A stretch of DNA of 34,894 bases, taken from assembly GCA_039915505.1 (NCBI GenBank), contig JBDSND010000039.1:1-34894 (forward strand), read 5' to 3'. Below the pieces are notes generated by a model. That model was given only the letters and a program-made list of their open reading frames with translations. It was not told the origin of the DNA and searched no databases. Positions 15,649 to 24,178 of this stretch are shown here, one piece after another; positions within the stretch are counted from its first letter, which is position 1; every line of letters starts with the position of its first letter. Position numbers and translations under genes: made by a program. Source of the stretch: CAIWHR01 sp039915505 (GTDB lineage Bacteria; Pseudomonadota; Gammaproteobacteria; Burkholderiales; Casimicrobiaceae).

Positions 15649-16845
15649 ATGGACCGCGTGTTGGCGACTGCCTCGAGCGTTCCCCCGCCTGCCGCCGCGG
15701 ACCACCCATGGCGCGATGCGATGGTCGCCGCATTGTTCGTGCTCGCGCTGGTGATCCCGCTCATCGGCGGGGTGCTGAAACGCGACCTCGCCCACACCCG
15801 TTTCGAGAACCGGCCGACTGCACCCTGGCCGAGCGTGGCGTTCGGGGCCCCGGTCGCTGATGGCCCGCGCGAAGGCCAGGCCACCGCCGGCTGGCGCAGA
15901 GCCTTCGAGGCGGCGTTCAACGATCGTTTCGGCGGTCGCGATCGCCTGATCGCCTATCACCACCTGGCGCTCGCGGTCGGCCTCGGCGTAGCGCCGGTTC
16001 CGAAGGTCATGATCGGTCGCAATGGATGGCTGTTTTTCAAGGGCGAGGACCAGCGCGCCATCGATCGAGACTTTCGCGGCGTGGTGCCCTACCCGGCCGA
16101 CGAAGGCGTTCGCATCGCCGCGGAACTCCAGCGCCGCCACGACCTACTGGCGGCGCGCGGCATACCCTACGTCGTGCTGGTCGCCCCCGACAAGGCGACC
16201 ATCTATCCGGAGTATTTGCCGCGCTGGGTGAAGCGTGCGCCGCACACCCGTCTCGACCGGCTGTTCGCCGCGCTGGCGGATCATCCGGAACTGCACGTGA
16301 TCGACCCGCGCGCGAAGCTACGCGCCGCCAAGCCAGGCGGGCAGGTTTATTACCGCACCGATTCGCACTGGAATTACGGCGGCACGACGATCGCTTACGA
16401 TCTCCTCATGTCGGCAGTGCGTTCCGTCGTCCCGCGGGTACCGCACGTCCCCGCGGAGCCCGCGCCCTACGAGCCAGGCGACACCTATAGCGGCGATCTC
16501 GCCAACCTGCTCGGCCTGCCTCGCTGGTTCGAGGAGATCGATCGGCTGCCGTTCCGGAAGATCCTGGGCGATGCGACCCGGCGCTGCGCACGGCCGATCC
16601 GCGATCCGGTCGAACCTGTGGTGCAGGGCTGCCCGCGCGATGGACTGCCCCGCGCACTCGTTTATCGCGATTCGATGTTCGATGCGATGATCCCGGCCGT
16701 ATCGGAAAACTTCAGCCGGGTCGTTTACTTCGCGGGCCACCACATGACCATGGCCGACATCGACCGTGAGCGCCCCGATGTGGTGATCGAGGAGTTCGTC
16801 GAGCGCACCATGCATGCCCTGCTGGTCGACCCGGTGGTGCGATGA
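15649..16845 (+). CDS. AlgX/AlgJ-like SGNH acetyltransferase, membrane-anchored periplasmic
   Basis: 398 residues. One N-terminal membrane helix (AMVAALFVLALVIPLIGGVL, about 24-43) leads into a periplasmic SGNH-hydrolase-like domain. The AlgX/AlgJ landmarks are GRNGWLFFKGE, VLVAPDKATIYPEYLP, the Asp238/His240 pair in RTDSHWNYGG and the nucleophile Ser342 in VYRDSMFD. The family takes acetyl groups delivered by an MBOAT protein and attaches them to a polysaccharide. The ATG lies 4 bp after the MBOAT stop. Its own TGA is overlapped (ATGA) by the start of a decayed methyltransferase gene. The acceptor polymer cannot be told from the sequence. Confidence 0.9.
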   Translation: MDRVLATASSVPPPAAADHPWRDAMVAALFVLALVIPLIGGVLKRDLAHTRFENRPTAPWPSVAFGAPVADGPREGQATAGWRRAFEAAFNDRFGGRDRLIAYHHLALAVGLGVAPVPKVMIGRNGWLFFKGEDQRAIDRDFRGVVPYPADEGVRIAAELQRRHDLLAARGIPYVVLVAPDKATIYPEYLPRWVKRAPHTRLDRLFAALADHPELHVIDPRAKLRAAKPGGQVYYRTDSHWNYGGTTIAYDLLMSAVRSVVPRVPHVPAEPAPYEPGDTYSGDLANLLGLPRWFEEIDRLPFRKILGDATRRCARPIRDPVEPVVQGCPRDGLPRALVYRDSMFDAMIPAVSENFSRVVYFAGHHMTMADIDRERPDVVIEEFVERTMHALLVDPVVR

Positions 16846-17160
16846 CCCAGGCCGCGCCGCCGTCCGATCCAGCGTATCTCGCGCTCGACGAAGGACGTGC
16901 CGCCCGTCACGCTACCGTTTCCTCCGGGACATTTCTATTCGGCGATCGTCGATCCGGTGAGCCTCGACGGCGGTGCGCTGTGGCCCCGCATCCGCAGGTC
17001 GTCGGCATCGACTGCAACGACGCGTCGCATCTCGACTTCATGACGCGTGCCTTCCCCGCGCTTCCTGCCGCTCTACAACGCGCCCGACATCGGCGCACGC
17101 TCGTCCGGTTGCGAGGCGCGGCATCGCGCCGCCCCCGAGATCGCCTCCGCGTCGCAACCC
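16842..17160 (+). pseudogene. Frameshifted remnant of a class I SAM-methyltransferase-like gene
   Basis: An ATG at 16842 overlaps the AlgX-like stop as ATGA, but no intact protein follows. Pieces of one protein appear in alternating frames. One frame (about 16897-16980) reads LPFPPGHFYSAIVDP; the frame of the ATG (about 16985-17055) reads PQVVGIDCNDASHLDFMTRA; the first frame then resumes with RFLPLYNAPDIG. PPGHFYS..I followed by G-I-D-x-N-x-x-x-H/Q-L is the N-terminal pattern of a methyltransferase family often found in polysaccharide clusters. The SAM-binding core is missing, so the gene is both frameshifted and truncated. At least three frame changes in 300 bp argue for decay, but sequencing error is not excluded. 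The family call is from memory of its pattern. Confidence 0.6.
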
Positions 17161-17188
17161 GGACGGATGCATCGCGGCCGGCGCGATT

Positions 17189-18645
<1,457 letters not shown>

Positions 18646-18649
<4 letters not shown>

Positions 18650-19761
18650 GCGCTACTCCCTCGCTCCGCACTCTCGGCGCGCGACTCGAGCGGCAGCAGG
18701 ATGGTGAACACGGTGTTGCCGGGAATACTCTTGCATTCGATGGTCCCGTTATGTTGCGCGATGAAGGTCTGCGCGATGGTGAGGCCGAGGCCGCTGCCGC
18801 CTTCACGCCCCGACACCAGGGGATAGAAGATGCGGTCGCGGATCGACTCGGCGATGCCGGGTCCGTTGTCACTGATGGCAAGTGACATCGCCAGACGATG
18901 CCGCTTGCGCGCGAGGGTTACGTAGCGGGCCACGCGCGTCGTCATGCGGATCTGCGGGCCGGCCGTCGTGCCACTCACGGCCTGCGCGGCATTGCGCACG
19001 ACATTGAGCAACGCCTGCATGATCTGTTCCGGATCGATCTCGACCTCGGGGAGGCTGATATCGAAATCCGACAGCACGTTCACCTGCGGGAACTCTGCCT
19101 GCACGAGTCCCTTTGCCCGGACCAGCACTTCGTGGATGTTCATGCGCCGGTAGCGCGGCAGACGATGCGGTGTCAGCAGGCGGTTGAGCAACGACTGCAG
19201 ACGATCCGACTCGCCGATGATCACCTGGGTGTATTCGATGAGCTGCGGGCGATCGAGCTCCCTTTCGAGGAGCTGTGCTGCGCCGCGGATCCCTCCGAGT
19301 GGATTCTTGATCTCGTGGGCCAAGCTTCGGATCAGCTCGCGATTCGCCTGCTGCTGTTCGCGCAAGCGCTCCTCGCGCGCGATCTTGAGCTGCTGATCGA
19401 TGTGCCGGAATTCGATTACAAGCTCGGAACCGGCCACGTCGACGGGCGAAACCGTGCAGCTCAGATGCAGCGCCTGGCGCGACATGACGAACTCGAGTTC
19501 CTGCTCGGTGTAGGAAGTCCCCGTCGAGAGCGCCTTGTCGATGGCGGCGGCGAGTGCGTTCGACACCCCGAAAAGCTCGGTTGGGTCGCGGTGGAGCAGT
19601 TGCTTGCGCGACAGCTCGAATAGGTTCTCGGCCGCCGGGTTGGCGTAGACAACGCGATAACGTGCACCGAGCACGAGCACGGCTGTCGCCAGGAGGTCCA
19701 GGCCGCGAAAGGCGCTGGCGCTCTCCTCACGGAGGAGGTCGGAAGCGTCGCCGAAGTTCAC
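18646..19761 (-). CDS. glnL: Nitrogen sensor histidine kinase/phosphatase NtrB (NR-II)
   Basis: 371 residues from the chosen start. A PAS domain (LDLLATAVLVLGARYRVVYA, about 21-40, then NPAAENLF) is followed by the dimerisation/phosphotransfer segment with His149 in RSLAHEIKNPLGG, then the GHKL ATPase with N box NVVRNAAQAV, G1 ISDNGPGI and G2 GREGGSGLGL. It lacks transmembrane helices, as expected of NtrB, which senses PII state in the cytoplasm and sets NtrC phosphorylation. The GTG at 19761 was preferred because the family N-terminus begins about 20 residues before the PAS strand. An in-frame ATG at 19860 would add 33 residues with no family match. It is cotranscribed with ntrC and probably with the upstream DUF4124 gene. 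Confidence 0.95.
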
Positions 19762-19869
19762 GGTAGGTGGCCAGGCGCGTACCTGGCGGGTCGGGATGGA
19801 GTGCACCCGCGAACATTTAGCAATATCCGCGCCCGCGCCGGCAAATGCAACGCACCGCACCCGGCGAGT

Positions 19870-20436
19870 CTACTTCAAGCCACCGATCTCCTTCTTGAGC
19901 GCCACGACGTTGCGCTCGTGCAGCACCACTGCCTGACGCAGTCTGGCGATGCGATCGCGGTATTTGTCGGCATTGGCGCGCTCCTCCGGAAGCGGCGCGG
20001 GTGCGCCTTCCGCATACGCCAACCGCGACTCGGCGAGGAGCTTCTCCTCGGCGGCGAGCTCGTCCTGGAGCACGCGGCGGCGCACGTCGTCGCGACCCTT
20101 CTGCGTCTCGGCATCGACCCGCGGGAATCCGGTGCGCGGCGGAGCCGCGCCTCCCGGGGCGCCGTTGGCAGCGCCCGGCGCGGAGGGAGCCTTCGCCGCA
20201 GGCGCAGGCGCAGCCGCAGGTCCGGTTACGTCCGGAACGTTGAAATACGAGGAGGCGCCGGAAGTGGTGTCGCACTTGTACATCGTGCCCTCGACCTGCT
20301 TGGGCTTGCCGACGCAGCCCGATTCCTTCGCTTTTTCGGCGAGGGTGGCAGCACCGGCGTGAACCCCGATGCACAGGAACGCGGCGCCGAGCGTCGCGCG
20401 CCCGAAGAATCTGAAGGCCGTATCGAGTGGATGCAT
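19870..20436 (-). CDS. Exported DUF4124-like protein between glnA and ntrB
   Basis: 188 residues. The signal peptide ends near VHAGAATLAEK (cleavage about 29-30). A short cysteine-bearing beta module follows, CVGKPKQVEGTMYKCDTTSG then ASSYFNVPD, resembling DUF4124. Then come a Pro/Ala linker (about 70-105) and a charged helical C-terminus (KGRDDVRRRVLQDELAAEEK to VVALKKEIGGLK) that probably forms a coiled coil. The placement glnA - this gene - ntrB - ntrC recurs in Betaproteobacteria. Its function is unknown; a periplasmic role is inferred from the signal peptide. Two Cys (in GCVGK and YKCD) could form a disulfide. Confidence 0.85.
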   Translation of the reverse strand: MHPLDTAFRFFGRATLGAAFLCIGVHAGAATLAEKAKESGCVGKPKQVEGTMYKCDTTSGASSYFNVPDVTGPAAAPAPAAKAPSAPGAANGAPGGAAPPRTGFPRVDAETQKGRDDVRRRVLQDELAAEEKLLAESRLAYAEGAPAPLPEERANADKYRDRIARLRQAVVLHERNVVALKKEIGGLK

Positions 20437-20507
20437 GCAGCGAGTGTAGTGGAAAACAAGGGGTCAGCCAGCGCGAGCCCCCAATCCGGTCGAACGCGCC
20501 GACCACG

Positions 20508-20541
20508 ACAAAAGGGGCAGACCGCAGGGCCTGCCCCTTCA
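20508..20541 (-). terminator. Rho-independent terminator after glnA
   Basis: On the minus strand a 9-bp perfect stem, AAGGGGCAG / CTGCCCCTT (20539-20531 pairing with 20520-20512), is followed at once by TTG and further T residues. It sits about 90 bp past the glnA stop and about 70 bp before the DUF4124 gene. It should end or attenuate glnA transcripts before ntrB-ntrC. Confidence 0.75.
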
Positions 20542-20630
20542 ATCTACCTCCTGCAACGGCCTCCGGTCCGGGGGGGTTGACCCGCCGGCGTGCGGCGGCC
20601 CCAACAACCGTGGTAACCGCCCGGGGGCTC

Positions 20631-22043
20631 CTACAGGCTGAAATACATCTCGTACTCGACCGGGTGAGTCGTCATGCGGAAGCGCGTGACCTCTTCCATC
20701 TTGAGGGCGATGTAGGCATCGATCATGTCGTTGGTGAACACTCCGCCGCGGGTCAGAAACTCGCGGTCGCTGTCGAGGGCCGCCAGCGCTTCGTCGAGCG
20801 ACGCGCAGGGGTGCGGCACCTTCGCAGCTTCCTCGGGCTCGAGGTCGTACAGGTTCTTGTCCATCGGGTCGCCCGGGTGAATCTTGTTTTGAATGCCGTC
20901 GAGGCCCGCCATCAGCATCGCCGAGAAGGCGAGGTAGGGGTTGGCGGTGGGATCGGGGAAGCGCACCTCGATGCGGCGTCCCTTGGGGCTCGAGACGTAG
21001 GGAATGCGGATCGCGGCAGAACGGTTGCGCGCCGAATAAGCGAGGTTGATCGGGGCCTCGAAGCCCGGTACCAGCCGCTTGTACGAGTTGGTGCCGGGGT
21101 TGGTGATCGCGTTGAGCGACTTGGCGTGCTTGATGATCCCGCCGATGTAGTACACCGCGAGCTCCGAAAGGCCCGCATAGCCTTCGCCCGCGAACAGGTT
21201 CTTGCCGTCCTTCCAGATCGATTGGTGGACATGCATTCCCGAACCGTTGTCGCCGACGATCGGCTTCGGCATGAACGTCGCAGTCTTGCCATAGGCGTGC
21301 GCGGTGTTGTGCACGGCGTACTTCAGGATCTGCAGCCAGTCGGCGCGCTTGACCAGCTTCTCGAACTTGGTGCCGATCTCGCATTGACCCGCATTGGCCA
21401 CCTCGTGGTGGTGCACTTCCACCTCGACGCCCATCTGCTCGAGGGCGAGACAGATCGCCGAGCGCACGTCCTGCAGGTGGTCGACCGGCGGCACCGGGAA
21501 GTAGCCCCCCTTGACCGAGGGACGATGGCCCATGTTGCCGCCTTCGAATTTCTCGGCCGACGACCACGACGCTTCGCTCGAGAACACCTTGCAGTAACTG
21601 CCCGACATGTCGACCGACCACTCGACCGCGTCGAAGATGAAGAACTCGGGCTCCGGCCCGAAGTAGGCGACGTCGCCCACCCCCGACGACTTGAGGTAGG
21701 CCTCGGCCCGCTTGGCGAGCGACCGCGGATCGCGCTCGTAACCCTTGCCGTCGGAAGGCTCGACCACGTCGCACGTGATGTTGAGCGTGGTCTCGTCCAA
21801 GAAGGGGTCGATGTAGGCCGTGTCCGAATCCGGCATCAGCAGCATGTCGGAAGCCTGGATGCCCTTCCAACCGGCGATCGACGAGCCATCAAAAGCATGG
21901 CCATTGTCGAACTTGTCCATGTCGAACATCTTGGTCGGAACCGAGACGTGCTGCTCCTTGCCTCGGGTATCGGTGAAGCGAAGGTCGACGAATTTGACCT
22001 CCTTGTTCTTCAGCATCGCGAGCACGTCGGCGGGGGTGTTCAT
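20631..22043 (-). CDS. glnA: Glutamine synthetase type I
   Basis: 470 residues, the length of adenylylated dodecameric GS I-beta. It makes glutamine from glutamate, ammonia and ATP. Seen: the N-terminal GHAFDGSSIAGWKGIQASDM, the glycine-rich NGSGMHVHQSIW ATP/metal region, NPGTNSYKRLVPGFEAPINL, and the regulatory adenylylation site NLYDLEPEE with Tyr399. The ATG at 22043 has AGGAG eight bases upstream. A candidate sigma-54 promoter and two NtrC-like sites lie in the 337-bp leader, matching control by the downstream ntrB-ntrC. Identification is secure. Confidence 0.98.
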   Translation of the reverse strand: MNTPADVLAMLKNKEVKFVDLRFTDTRGKEQHVSVPTKMFDMDKFDNGHAFDGSSIAGWKGIQASDMLLMPDSDTAYIDPFLDETTLNITCDVVEPSDGKGYERDPRSLAKRAEAYLKSSGVGDVAYFGPEPEFFIFDAVEWSVDMSGSYCKVFSSEASWSSAEKFEGGNMGHRPSVKGGYFPVPPVDHLQDVRSAICLALEQMGVEVEVHHHEVANAGQCEIGTKFEKLVKRADWLQILKYAVHNTAHAYGKTATFMPKPIVGDNGSGMHVHQSIWKDGKNLFAGEGYAGLSELAVYYIGGIIKHAKSLNAITNPGTNSYKRLVPGFEAPINLAYSARNRSAAIRIPYVSSPKGRRIEVRFPDPTANPYLAFSAMLMAGLDGIQNKIHPGDPMDKNLYDLEPEEAAKVPHPCASLDEALAALDSDREFLTRGGVFTNDMIDAYIALKMEEVTRFRMTTHPVEYEMYFSL

Positions 22044-22102
22044 TGCAATCTCCTGAGTTGGTGCTGATTCATCTGGGGTTGAATAGTCGGGCGCCTTGGT
22101 AT

Positions 22103-22119
22103 AGCGAGAAGCATGCCGG
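22103..22119 (-). promoter_or_regulatory. Candidate sigma-54 (-24/-12) promoter of glnA
   Basis: The minus strand reads CCGGCATGCTTCTCGCT: GG and GC separated by exactly 10 bases, with GGCA and GCT matching the consensus. Two of the other consensus positions deviate (CC for YT at -25, TC for TT near -14). The predicted transcript start near 22092 gives a leader of about 49 nt. Confidence 0.5.
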
Positions 22120-22221
22120 TAGAAACGTCCGGAAACCGCGAACGGGGGCAGGGGGTTACATAGCCGTCAGGCGGCAGCCGGGCCGACGATGCCCCAATTG
22201 GGAGCAGACTGGGCATGGTCC

Positions 22222-22237
22222 GTTCCATCGTGGTGCG
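22222..22237. promoter_or_regulatory. NtrC-like site 1 upstream of glnA
   Basis: Plus strand GTTCCATCGTGGTGCG; on the other strand GCACC-N5-GG, one perfect NtrC half-site and one degenerate half. Its centre is about 138 bp upstream of the predicted sigma-54 start. It matches the second copy at 22364-22379 in 14 of 16 bases. Confidence 0.4.
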
Positions 22238-22250
22238 GTGGATGGGCGGA

Positions 22251-22275
22251 CCCGATCGGCCACACACGGATCGGG
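22251..22275. promoter_or_regulatory. Inverted repeat in the glnA leader
   Basis: CCCGATC (22251-22257) and GATCGGG (22269-22275) form a perfect 7-bp inverted repeat with an 11-nt spacer, between the two NtrC-like sites. It could be a protein-binding site or a hairpin; there is no T-run. Confidence 0.3.
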
Positions 22276-22363
22276 CGGCCGAAACCGCGTCGGGAATCCG
22301 CCAAGAGGGTCGTCAGATGAGCCAAGTGATTGAACCATGGCGATAAGACTCCGTGGGTACTGA

Positions 22364-22379
22364 GGTCCATCATGGTGCG
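22364..22379. promoter_or_regulatory. NtrC-like site 2 upstream of glnA
   Basis: Plus strand GGTCCATCATGGTGCG, a near copy of the site at 22222-22237, in the same orientation and 142 bp further upstream. It sits immediately after the end of the DUF3426 gene. It again has one perfect GCACC half-site and one degenerate half. Confidence 0.35.
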
Positions 22380-22380
22380 T

Positions 22381-23226
22381 TCACGGATAGAAAACGTACA
22401 GGCGATAGCCGGCCTGGGAGGTCGCGCTGGCATCGATGTACGCCTTGACGGGCACTTCGCCGTTGGCCGGGATGCCCTGGTCGACGGCCGCGGTTCCCCC
22501 TGCATAGTCGGTCGGTGCGAGTGCACGCCGGGCGACCGCCTGGTCCCGGGCATCGGTGAGCGTGAGTTCGAGATACGGGTAACCCAGCGCCCAGGTGGCA
22601 CGGTTCCGCAGGGTGGCGGTGAGCACCAGCAGGCCACGGTGGGCCGGGTCGGCTTGCAGATCCGACGCCTCGATGGACAACCCGCTGACGTCACGCATGG
22701 GCGCCAGCTCGCAACCCGCGAGAGCGCAGAGCTGCACCAATGCCGGTTCGGCCAAGGGCCAACGGGCCGCGATGAGATCGCGAAAGTGATAGAGGGCCTG
22801 CCCCGCAAGCAACAGCAGCAGCAGGGGCACCCCGAGGCCATAGGCGAGGTTCGACCGGCGCCGACGGTGGGCGACGTGCTCGGCCGAGAAGCGCTCCTGG
22901 TAGTCGAGCGGCTGAATGCGGCCGATCGGCGCATCGCCAGCGACCGTCTCGCCCTGGGGCGTGCGCAAGGTCATGGTGGCAGGACCCATCATTGCCTCGT
23001 CGTACACCGGCGCCTGCGCCACCCTGGGCGAATCGGTCTGGGACTCCACCGTGGCCGGGGACTCGGCTGCGACCGGGGCCGGCGCAGGGAGCAAGGCGGC
23101 CTGGCCATCGAACACCGTGCGGCAATGGCCGCAACGCACCTGGCCGGAGCGCACGGCGAGCTGTTGCGACGTGACCCGGAAGACAGTCTTGCAGGCCGGG
23201 CAGCGCGTGTATTGTTCTTCGGGCAT
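22381..23226 (-). CDS. Zinc-ribbon/DUF3426 membrane protein
   Basis: 281 residues. The N-terminal zinc ribbon (MJ0042/zinc_ribbon_5 type) shows TRCPACKTVFRVTSQQL and VRCGHCRTVFDG, giving two CxxC knuckles. A Pro/Ala-rich linker is followed by one transmembrane helix (LAYGLGVPLLLLLLAGQALY) and a C-terminal DUF3426 beta-sandwich (ELAPMRDVSGLSIEASDLQA and so on, ending AGYRLYVFYP). Function unknown; it regularly follows prmA in Betaproteobacteria, as here. The ATG at 23226 is set by the zinc ribbon, which normally begins within about ten residues of the start. It is downstream of prmA by 46 bp. Confidence 0.9.
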   Translation of the reverse strand: MPEEQYTRCPACKTVFRVTSQQLAVRSGQVRCGHCRTVFDGQAALLPAPAPVAAESPATVESQTDSPRVAQAPVYDEAMMGPATMTLRTPQGETVAGDAPIGRIQPLDYQERFSAEHVAHRRRRSNLAYGLGVPLLLLLLAGQALYHFRDLIAARWPLAEPALVQLCALAGCELAPMRDVSGLSIEASDLQADPAHRGLLVLTATLRNRATWALGYPYLELTLTDARDQAVARRALAPTDYAGGTAAVDQGIPANGEVPVKAYIDASATSQAGYRLYVFYP

Positions 23227-23272
23227 CCGGCTGGACCTGTTCACGCATGCGGGGGCGCGACGATGGAGCGCG

Positions 23273-24178
23273 TCAGCCGAGCCGGTCGCCTGCGAGTGCG
23301 ACCCAGCCGTCATCCTCGTTCCAGGCCGTCATTCTAAACCAGGGGGTGTACGCGGCCACCACCTCGGCCGCCTGGCCGACGAGCACGCCCGAGAGTAGCA
23401 GCGCCCCCCCGGGGCGCACCCGCCGCGCGAGCACCGGGGCAAGCAGCACCAGGGGATTGGCGAGGATGTTAGCCAGCACCACATCGAACGCGGCGCCCTT
23501 GGGGAGTGCACCGGGGGTTGCGAAGGTCGCGTCCGGCACCCCATTGCGGGCAGCATTGGCCTGGCTCGAGAGAACGGCCTGGGGATCGATGTCGATGCCC
23601 GTCACCGCGGTCGCGCCGAGCCGCGCCGCAGCAATGGCCAGGATCCCGGAGCCGCAGCCATAGTCGAGGACGGCGCAACCGGCAAGTCGCGCCGCGACCA
23701 GCCAGCGCAGGCACAACCGCGTGGTCGGATGGGAGCCGGTGCCGAAGGCAAGACCCGGGTCGAGGACGAGATTGACGGCGCTCAGGTCCACCGGTTCGGC
23801 CCACGATGGCACGATCCACAACGGACCCTCGACATGGATGGGCGTGAACTGCGCCTGCGTGGCGCGCACCCAATCCTGGTCGGGAACCTCGAACACCGCG
23901 TGCGCGGGAAAGGGCACGCCAAGTTGCATCGCGCTCGCCACGGTCGCGGCCGCAACGCTGCCCGCATCGGCGAACAACGCCGTGACGCGGGTCATCGGCC
24001 ATGCGGCCGAGGCCTCGAGGCCAGGCTCGCCGTAGATCGCCTGCTCGCGCGCGGTGCCGAGATCCGGGTCGGCAAGGTCGACCGACAGCGCACCCGCTTC
24101 GAGGAGGGCGTCGCTCCACGCCTCGGCGGCGGGCGCGTCGGCGTCGAAGCGCAGCGCCGCGAAGCCGATTGCGGTCAG
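23273..24178 (-). CDS. prmA: Ribosomal protein L11 methyltransferase PrmA, apparent CTG start
   Basis: 301 residues. PrmA trimethylates several amino groups of ribosomal protein L11. The N-terminal L11-recognition domain includes AWSDALLEAGALSVDLADPD, followed by LDPGLAFGTGSHPTTRLCLR, the SAM motif I VLDYGCGSGILAIAAARLGA and the catalytic-region NILANPLVLLAP. No ATG, GTG or TTG lies in frame upstream of the conserved SDALLEAGALSV block; the next ATG is deep inside the domain. A CTG at 24178 overlaps the accC stop as CTGA and gives almost exactly the family length (21 residues before SDALL). This implies a rare start codon with translational coupling. The identity of the protein is secure; the start is inferred. 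Confidence 0.93.
   Translation of the reverse strand: MTAIGFAALRFDADAPAAEAWSDALLEAGALSVDLADPDLGTAREQAIYGEPGLEASAAWPMTRVTALFADAGSVAAATVASAMQLGVPFPAHAVFEVPDQDWVRATQAQFTPIHVEGPLWIVPSWAEPVDLSAVNLVLDPGLAFGTGSHPTTRLCLRWLVAARLAGCAVLDYGCGSGILAIAAARLGATAVTGIDIDPQAVLSSQANAARNGVPDATFATPGALPKGAAFDVVLANILANPLVLLAPVLARRVRPGGALLLSGVLVGQAAEVVAAYTPWFRMTAWNEDDGWVALAGDRLG

Noticed and set aside
14253..15920. 555-codon minus-strand frame
   Set aside because: It lies antisense to the MBOAT and AlgX-like genes, whose catalytic motifs are intact. It shows no protein family pattern.
19762..19860. Longer NtrB from the ATG at 19860
   Set aside because: The added 33 residues (MRCVAFAGAGADIAKC and so on) match nothing in the family, whose members begin close to the PAS domain.
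22044..22380. Possible small gene in the glnA leader
   Set aside because: Open frames on both strands (for example 22043-22333 plus) have no family pattern or ribosome site, and the region is better explained as regulatory DNA.
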